Positions 60,082 through 64,000 of a stretch of DNA of 64,000 nucleotides are shown here, piece by piece. Position 1 is the stretch's first letter. Every line of letters begins with the position of its first letter. The notes under the pieces were generated by a model. It was not told the origin of the DNA. It saw only the letters and a list, made by a program, of their open reading frames with translations, and did no database searches. The DNA comes from Amycolatopsis benzoatilytica AK 16/65 (GTDB taxonomy: Bacteria; Actinomycetota; Actinomycetes; Mycobacteriales; Pseudonocardiaceae). The translations under genes were made by a program, and so were the position numbers. The stretch is from contig NZ_KB912942.1 of assembly GCF_000383915.1 (NCBI RefSeq), positions 8,636,470-8,700,469 on the forward strand, read 5' to 3'.

Positions 60082-60750
60082 TCAAGCCAGTTCCGGCAGC
60101 CGCTCCGTCTCTCTGGTCGCCAACGCCACCACTCCGGCCCCGTATGCCGCGATCACCGCCTGCGCCCGGCTGGGCACCGCGAACTTCTGCAGGATGTGGT
60201 GGACGTGCGAGCGCACCGTCGCCGCGGACACCGACAGCCGAAGCGCGATGTCCGCGTTGGACAGTCCGTGCGCGAGCAGTTCCAGCACGTCCCGCTCGCG
60301 GCTGGTCAGCTGCAGGTCGGCACCGCCTCGGCGGGCGGTGTCGGAATCCTGCATCAACGTGGACACCTGCCGATGCACCTCCACCGGCATCAACACGATG
60401 TCGCCCGCGGCGACCACCCGGATCGCATGGACCAGTTCGTCCGGCGTGGTCGTGGGCGGCAGCACCGCCCGGGCGTTGAGGGTCACGATGTCCACCGGCC
60501 GGAAATCGCTCCCGATCTCCGCGAACGTGATCACCTTGACCCGCGCGCCCAGTCTGCGGAACGTCGCGAAGTCGTCCCCCAGTTCGGAGACGACCGCGAC
60601 GACGCCGTCAGCGTCGGGAAGCGCGCCGAGCGCCTCCTGCACCGCGCCGCACTGGCCGACGACCTCGAAGTCGCCCTGCCCGTTCAGCAACGCTGACAGG
60701 CCAGCACGAGTAAGAGGATTACCGCACGAAATAAATACTTTGATTTTCAA
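60082..60750 (-). CDS. LuxR-type regulator with degenerate receiver
   Basis: 222-residue regulator. The C-terminal LuxR HTH is canonical (LTSRERDVLELLAHGLSNADIALRL, VSAATVRSHVHHILQKF as pieces). The N-terminal domain has receiver size and spacing but lacks the phosphorylation residues: the acidic pair is replaced (FISCGNPLTRAGL), the acceptor Asp region reads VVAVVSELG, and the conserved Lys is absent (TLNARAVLP). Such atypical receivers work without a kinase, perhaps by binding a small ligand such as the product. TTG at 60750 behind GGGGGCAGG is chosen; GTG farther upstream (60861) is less likely. Convergent with the cluster terminator. Confidence 0.82.
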   Translation of the reverse strand: MKIKVFISCGNPLTRAGLSALLNGQGDFEVVGQCGAVQEALGALPDADGVVAVVSELGDDFATFRRLGARVKVITFAEIGSDFRPVDIVTLNARAVLPPTTTPDELVHAIRVVAAGDIVLMPVEVHRQVSTLMQDSDTARRGGADLQLTSRERDVLELLAHGLSNADIALRLSVSAATVRSHVHHILQKFAVPSRAQAVIAAYGAGVVALATRETERLPELA

Positions 60751-61134
60751 CCTGCCCCCAGGTCGCTCACGCTCTATCTGAAGCTGGACCAGATCTCCGC
60801 CCCCGTGCCCCCACGGCGATCCGGTCCCAAGCGAGCTATCCGAAAATCCTTCGCATTCCACCGCGTAAATGCGGCGAATTCCCAGCTCTCAGCCACAACG
60901 TGAACTCAACTCCGAATCGGCCACTCCTCACCCTCGCGTAGCCGACCATGACTCCCCCAAGTCGTTCACGTGCCGCTTTCGAGTCCGACAGTTCCACAGT
61001 GTCGGAAAATTGTCCACCGCTAGTGATCACACTACGCGAAGCCAACACCCAAAGGGATGAAGCCACCTTAAATACCCATCAACCCCACGCAAGAAACCAA
61101 ACGGGACCAACAAGGGGTCCGGGAGCGCGCCCCC
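60751..61134. other. A+T-shifted intergenic region upstream of the LuxR gene
   Basis: Comparatively A+T-rich, with AAATCAAAGTATTT at the LuxR start and GAAAATCC, TTAAATACC stretches beyond. Presumed promoter of the regulator gene. Open frames on both strands here have no ribosome sites and no recognisable product, so I list none. Confidence 0.5.
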
Positions 61135-61306
61135 GGCGCGGGGCCTGGCGGTTCGGCCCCCAGAAAGCACGACGGGCGGTTCACCCCTGCGTTTTCCGCG
61201 GGCATGGACCGCCCAAATCGGGCGCGGGGCCTGGGGGCTAGGCCCCCAGAAAACACGACGGGCGGTTCACCCCTGCGCTTTCCGCAGGCATAAACCGCCC
61301 GAATCG
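61135..61306. repeat. 86-bp direct duplication containing hairpins, next to the tRNA remnant
   Basis: Two copies start GGCGCGGGGCCTGG at 61135 and 61221, period 86 bp, with about 85-90 percent similarity by eye. Each holds a nested stem, GGGCGGTTCACCCCTGCG against CGCAGG-x3-AACCGCCC, and the second copy also CTGGGGGC/GCCCCCAG. This lies downstream of the 3' end of the tRNA sequence on the minus strand, so it is the native terminator region of that tRNA gene, duplicated. Confidence 0.8.
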
Positions 61307-61310
61307 CCCG

Positions 61311-61353
61311 TGCCCTCGGCAGGATTCGAACCTGCGACACCTGCCTCCGGAGG
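61311..61353 (-). other. att site: 3' half of tRNA-Arg(CCG)
   Basis: On the minus strand the sequence runs CTCCGGA (anticodon loop, anticodon CCG), GGCAG (3' anticodon stem), GTGTC (variable), GCAGGTTCGAATCCTGC (T arm), CGAGGGC (acceptor) and A73. The 5' half is absent: upstream of the anticodon loop the sequence is CATCC where CTGCC is needed. A tRNA cut exactly at the anticodon loop is the classic attachment core of actinomycete integrative elements; the whole tRNA should lie at the far end of the element, to the right. Confidence 0.82.
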
Positions 61354-61565
61354 GATGGGTTGGAAGAGGTGGCTGTATGGCCCCTGACCTGCACTTTTTC
61401 GCGTCCGTGAGGTGGCCGAGACCTCAGCTTGCACACGCATCGCACACGTGTAGCCAAAAGAGGCTGGAACAGCGCTAAGTGGAGCACGCCTCCACTTCCT
61501 GCTGTTTCAGCCTCTTTTTGCTGCTCAGTGACTACAGAGACATAGAATTAGAGTGGGAGAAAGGC

Positions 61566-61670
61566 TGTCACCGAAGGTGTCACTCACCTGTCACACCTAA
61601 ACCCGCAGGTCAAACGGGGTGGAGTGACAGAGTGACAGGTGTGACAGTCTCGACACCCTTGGGGTGTCAC
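61566..61670. repeat. Cluster of TGTCAC/GTGACA repeats (iteron-like)
   Basis: TGTCAC at 61566, 61578, 61589 and 61665; GTGACA at 61624, 61632 and 61641. The two triplets face each other with 8-12 bp spacing, giving a symmetric site. In elements of this type such clusters mark replication origins, excision sites or the transfer locus recognised by TraB; which applies is unknown. The surrounding 61354-61897 stretch carries no supported gene. Confidence 0.7.
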
Positions 61671-61821
61671 TCGCTTCAAGGGGGCAAGGCGCAAGCGCCG
61701 CGCCCAGCGAAGCTGAGCATCCGTCGAAAACCGGCCCTCAAAGCGTCTGGGACGGTTCCCCGGGGCCAGCCACACCCACGGTGTCACGTTCGTCCGTGTA
61801 TGGGGATTTCAGGGCTCGCAA

Positions 61822-61864
61822 TTCGGGCCGTTACCGGCGCTGAGTACGCCCGTAACGGCCCGAA
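61822..61864 (-). terminator. Hairpin downstream of the GT2 gene
   Basis: 13-bp perfect arms TTCGGGCCGTTAC (61822-61834) and GTAACGGCCCGAA (61852-61864) with a 17-nt loop, 34 bp past the GT2 stop on the minus strand. No T-run, but position fits a transcription end. Confidence 0.6.
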
Positions 61865-61897
61865 AGCTGGCGTGGACTTCATGACTGGGTCGGCGAC

Positions 61898-62797
61898 CTA
61901 AGTCGCGAGATGCGGCCGAAGCGCCGCCAGGGACGACTCAAGGACGCGCGCCTCGAACGCTTGCGGGTCATCCTGCCCCGGGTCGTACTGGGCCATCAGC
62001 TCATGGGCCGTCTCGAACCAGCCGGCGAGACGTTCCGCGGCATCAGCCGGGATGCGTCCGCGCCGGATTGCTTCATCGACCAGCAGGTCATGTTCCTGCC
62101 GCATCAGGTCCGGTTTCGGACGCTGCGGGTTGACCCAGTCGTCCGCAAGAACAGGACGCATGCGCAAGGCGTGCTCGTTCCAGTGAAGCAAAAGCGCCAG
62201 GTCCATCGTGAAGCCCTTGGGCAACGACTTGGGCCAGAGGTGCCGTTTTGCCGCTCGCTGGCCTGACCAGGGCGTAGAGCCGACCTTCGGAAGTAGCTCC
62301 GGGAAAAGCGATCCCGCCAACGGTGCAAAGAACCCGTAGAGCCAGAGTTGGGGATATAGCGGTCGCCAATAGAGGTCGCTCACGACGGCATCGGCGATTC
62401 CGTTCAGGATCGGCTCTACCAAGAGAGGCACCAACGGCGGATCTCCGTAATAGCGGATGTCGCCGTCGATCAGGCAGACGATTTCGCCATCGGTCGCCGC
62501 AAGGCCAGCGCTGACCGCAGCTCCCTTGCCAGTTGGCGCTTCAACTACGCGAGCACCCGCCGACGCTGCGATTTCGGCGGTGGCGTCGGTGCATCCGCTG
62601 GCGCTCACAAGGACGTCCAATGGGAGCCCTAGTGAATCCAGTCCTTCGCGAACCTCTTCCACCACCTCCCCGATGGTCTCCGCCTCATTGTGGGCTGGAA
62701 TGACGACACTGACAGATACAACTTCTTTCTTCAGTGTCCGCTCTGGCGTCAACTCCAGGCCGAGGGCGGGGTTGATCGTGGGCCGTTCCACTGTCAC
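61898..62797 (-). CDS. Family 2 glycosyltransferase (glucosyl-phosphoglycerate synthase-like)
   Basis: 299-residue GT-A enzyme. VSVVIPAHNEAETIGEVVEEV, VSASGCTDATAEIAASAGA, TGKGAAVSAGL and the DXD-type LIDGDIRYYGDP bind the nucleotide-sugar and metal. Resembles glucosyl-3-phosphoglycerate synthase and polyprenol-phosphate sugar transferases. GTG 62797 overlaps the stop of the GntR gene (GTGA), so it is co-expressed with the element's repressor. Function in the element is unexplained; surface modification of the host or plasmid maintenance are speculative. Confidence 0.85.
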   Translation of the reverse strand: MTVERPTINPALGLELTPERTLKKEVVSVSVVIPAHNEAETIGEVVEEVREGLDSLGLPLDVLVSASGCTDATAEIAASAGARVVEAPTGKGAAVSAGLAATDGEIVCLIDGDIRYYGDPPLVPLLVEPILNGIADAVVSDLYWRPLYPQLWLYGFFAPLAGSLFPELLPKVGSTPWSGQRAAKRHLWPKSLPKGFTMDLALLLHWNEHALRMRPVLADDWVNPQRPKPDLMRQEHDLLVDEAIRRGRIPADAAERLAGWFETAHELMAQYDPGQDDPQAFEARVLESSLAALRPHLAT

Positions 62798-63645
62798 TGG
62801 TCCTCGTCTCGCTCGTATCGGGGGTAGTTGGCCGGCCACCGCGTCAGATGCTCGGTGAAGTGAATCTCTGTCCGGTCTGCCGGATACGTTGCATCCGAGA
62901 TTTCGACTACGCGATCGTCGATATCGATCGACCTGCTACGCACCTGAAGCAGTGGAACTCCCGGCTCCATTCCCCACACTTGCCGATCCGCGGTCGTGGG
63001 CTGTATTGCGATAACCGACCGCTCAAACCGACCCAATTCGATTCCGACCGTGTAGAGCTGATGCTGGTGCCCTCCGGGCCATGGCTCTTTGTCTTCGTCC
63101 AGAAGATCCGGGTTTCCCTCAATGAGAGTAAGTGGAATATGTGAGACGCTCCACGTCACACGGTGCCCCGTCGCCTTGTCGGTCATCTCGTATGCGCGGC
63201 GGACAAGGGTTGCTCCGGGCTCAATCTGAAACTCGGCCGCCAAGTCTTCCGACGCGGGAACTTGCGAGTAGCGATGGCTTGAGTCGAGCTGTTCTATCGG
63301 AATTCCCGCTGTCATCTCGATAGCGCCGCGCACTTTCCTCTCTTCGGTCGGCCGAAGAACGAGGTCCTTTTGCTCCTGTGTCCAGTCGATTGTGAGCCGA
63401 ACTCGACGGGGCGGGACACGCACCGTCGCCGGCTTGCCGCGTCCGCCCGTGATGCGCCCCTCGCCCCGCAGGACGTCGAGAGCACTTCGCGCGACTCCCG
63501 GCGAGCATGCCCACAGCTGCGTCAGCTCGCTGACTGACGGCAACGGGTCGCCGGCCTTGAGGTCTTCCGACTCGATCCGCGCACGGAGCGAGTCGGCTAT
63601 CTGGTGGTGGACCGGCACGGTGCCAGCCGTGGTTTGTGACTGCAT
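62794..63645 (-). CDS. KorSA-like GntR/UTRA repressor of the element
   Basis: 283-residue GntR regulator: winged HTH at residues about 14-75 (HHQIADSLRARIESEDL, LPSVSELTQLWACSPGVARSAL, GGRGKPATVRVP) and a UTRA domain from about 110 to 275. Homologues such as KorSA repress transfer and replication genes of pSAM2-like elements. Two TTCGCTAGCGAA operators, one at its own promoter and one before the divergent transfer-type gene, support this. ATG at 63645. Confidence 0.87.
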   Translation of the reverse strand: MQSQTTAGTVPVHHQIADSLRARIESEDLKAGDPLPSVSELTQLWACSPGVARSALDVLRGEGRITGGRGKPATVRVPPRRVRLTIDWTQEQKDLVLRPTEERKVRGAIEMTAGIPIEQLDSSHRYSQVPASEDLAAEFQIEPGATLVRRAYEMTDKATGHRVTWSVSHIPLTLIEGNPDLLDEDKEPWPGGHQHQLYTVGIELGRFERSVIAIQPTTADRQVWGMEPGVPLLQVRSRSIDIDDRVVEISDATYPADRTEIHFTEHLTRWPANYPRYERDEDQ

Positions 63646-63672
63646 GCAGCCATTAGAACAGGAACTTCGCCA

Positions 63673-63686
63673 GTTCGCTAGCGAAC
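63673..63686. promoter_or_regulatory. Repressor operator at the korSA-like promoter
   Basis: Perfect 14-bp palindrome GTTCGCTAGCGAAC, 28 bp upstream of the repressor ATG. An additional degraded half-site (CTTCGCCA) lies at 63665. Same sequence as the operator at 63732, consistent with autorepression. Confidence 0.85.
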
Positions 63687-63731
63687 CCCTTGCGCGTCGA
63701 TCGAGGATCGGCTAGCGTCACTCTCGTCAAC

Positions 63732-63760
63732 TTCGCTAGCGAACTAGCGAACCAGCGAAC
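63732..63760. promoter_or_regulatory. Repressor operator upstream of the transfer-type gene
   Basis: Palindrome TTCGCTAGCGAA (63732-63743) followed in the same direction by two half-sites TAGCGAAC (63745-63752) and AGCGAAC (63754-63760). Directly precedes AGGAGG and the ATG at 63775, so bound repressor would block the gene and the unit beyond. Confidence 0.85.
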
Positions 63761-63774
63761 ATGAGGAGGACGTG

Positions 63775-63947
63775 ATGGCGCGGAAGCAGCAGGGGTTCCC
63801 GGTCCTGAAGACCGGTTCGGTCGGAAGCTCGTCGGCCTGGTCGCGGTGGTCGTGGTGCTGGTGTTCGTCGTGTCGTCGCCGTTGGAGGCGGCCGGACACG
63901 TCAAGCACGTCGTGCACAGCCTGACCACGTTCTTCAGCTCGCTCTGA
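63775..63947 (+). pseudogene. Small transfer-type membrane gene with a one-base frameshift
   Basis: ATG at 63775 behind AGGAGG starts MARKQQGFPVLKT, then the frame is lost; one base on, the other frame continues FGRKLVGLVAVVVVLVFVVS and ends HSLTTFFSSL at the TGA 63945-63947. Adding a single C in the ACCGG run near 63811 joins them as KTRFGRKLVG. The restored 57-residue product, with one membrane helix, looks like small proteins encoded beside Spd/Tra genes. Either a mutation or a base-calling slip. Confidence 0.75.
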
Positions 63948-63988
63948 CACCCCCACTGACCAGCACGTTTCTTCGAGAGGACTTCGCA

Positions 63989-64000
63989 ATGGACACCAAC
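63989..64000 (+). CDS. Start of a further element gene (partial)
   Basis: ATG at 63989 preceded by GAGAGGACTTCG; only Met-Asp-Thr-Asn is in the window. The good ribosome site and close spacing to the transfer-type gene (41 bp) support a real gene continuing to the right. Product unknown. Confidence 0.6.

Larger units (their letters stand above)
43961..60861. other. RiPP biosynthetic gene cluster (linear azole-containing, dehydroamino-acid peptide type)
   Basis: Spans two precursor genes, P450, two-subunit C39 exporter, leader-binding/YcaO, SagB-type dehydrogenase, LanB-type glutamylation protein, SpaB_C-type elimination protein, ABC-2 efflux pair, two-component system, a 48-residue protein and a LuxR regulator. 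YcaO plus SagB makes azolines and azoles; the split LanB pair makes dehydroalanine or dehydrobutyrine. The core order YcaO-dehydrogenase-LanB-SpaB_C parallels the goadsporin genes as I remember them. Boundaries: left before 43961 (hairpin repeat), right at the LuxR gene. Confidence 0.85.
61311..64000. mobile_element. Left edge of an integrated actinomycete element (AICE, pSAM2/pMEA-like), partial
   Basis: Evidence: tRNA-Arg half at 61311-61353, a KorSA-like GntR repressor with two matching operators, a small transfer-type gene with an FFSSL-type end, and a change in style (fewer overlaps, more A/T). In pSAM2-type elements korSA lies near the att end opposite the integrase, as it would here. 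Integrase, Rep and Tra genes would be to the right, outside the window. The GT2 gene is cargo or element-specific. Confidence 0.7.

Noticed and set aside
61311..61353. A complete tRNA gene
   Set aside because: Only the anticodon loop, 3' anticodon stem, T arm and acceptor 3' strand are present; the 5' half does not pair.
61479..61901. 140-residue open frame in the element edge
   Set aside because: Covers the TGTCAC repeats and a hairpin; no ribosome site, odd residue mix and no recognisable domain.

Overview
The window is G+C-rich actinomycete DNA with long, tightly packed genes, many ATGA or GTGA start/stop overlaps, GTG and TTG starts, and many intergenic hairpins. The gene families point to Pseudonocardiaceae, most likely Amycolatopsis: a rifamycin phosphotransferase behind a rifamycin-associated-type palindrome, a DUF3556 lipid locus, PucR and TetR regulators, secreted enzymes and a pSAM2/pMEA-like integrative element. 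The genus is an inference; no rRNA gene or species marker is present.

Layout. 1-3.9 kb: end of a polysaccharide-export permease gene, a secreted family 3 glycosidase, a small membrane protein, an isochorismatase-like hydrolase and a small unknown protein. 4.1-13.6 kb: a lipid-type locus with a PucR/CdaR regulator divergent from acyl-CoA synthetase, DUF3556 membrane protein, phytoene-desaturase-like flavoprotein and a convergent AGPS-like FAD oxidase, then a broken gene carrying two repeat insertions and a TetR regulator. 13.7-19.3 kb: alpha/beta hydrolase, and an aminotransferase/mmsA pair divergent from a PucR regulator. 19.3-22.0 kb: a compact trpB-trpA-gntR operon with a large palindromic operator. 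22.5-24.7 kb: TetR regulator divergent from a Baeyer-Villiger-type monooxygenase. 24.8-30.3 kb: a four-gene lipoprotein/adaptor/ATPase/permease export operon divergent from its probable two-component system. 30.5-33.0 kb: HTH regulator, a secreted anchored protein and a secreted cysteine peptidase. 33.3-39.0 kb: thyA-folA, rifamycin phosphotransferase, a VOC protein and a GNAT acetyltransferase. 39.5-41.7 kb: YbaB-like, EspC-like and WXG-type genes. 41.8-43.2 kb: DoxX and a GH75 chitosanase-like enzyme.

44.0-60.8 kb is the most interesting part: a RiPP biosynthetic cluster. Two short precursor peptides share a double-glycine-type leader and a Ser/Thr/Cys-rich core. A strong hairpin separates them from a cytochrome P450, a two-subunit ABC exporter (one subunit with a C39 leader peptidase), a fused leader-binding/YcaO cyclodehydratase, a SagB-type azoline dehydrogenase, a split LanB-type dehydratase (glutamylation plus elimination proteins), an ABC-2 efflux pair, a DesK/NarL two-component system, a 48-residue Lys/Asp-rich protein and a divergent LuxR regulator with a degenerate receiver. 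Enzyme content and order recall goadsporin-type linear azole peptides, but the cores, the P450, the C39 exporter and the absence of goadsporin's acetyltransferase and SRP-type immunity genes suggest a distinct product.

61.3-64.0 kb: the edge of an integrated actinomycete element. A tRNA-Arg(CCG) 3' half marks the att site, followed by a cluster of TGTCAC repeats, a GT2 glycosyltransferase, a KorSA-like GntR repressor with two matching TTCGCTAGCGAA operators, and a frameshifted small transfer-type gene. Throughout the window one family of palindromic repeats (GTGAAGGG...CCCTTCAC with an inner CTTGAGGGA stem) recurs after stop codons and in places has expanded into 30-bp and 91-bp tandem arrays.
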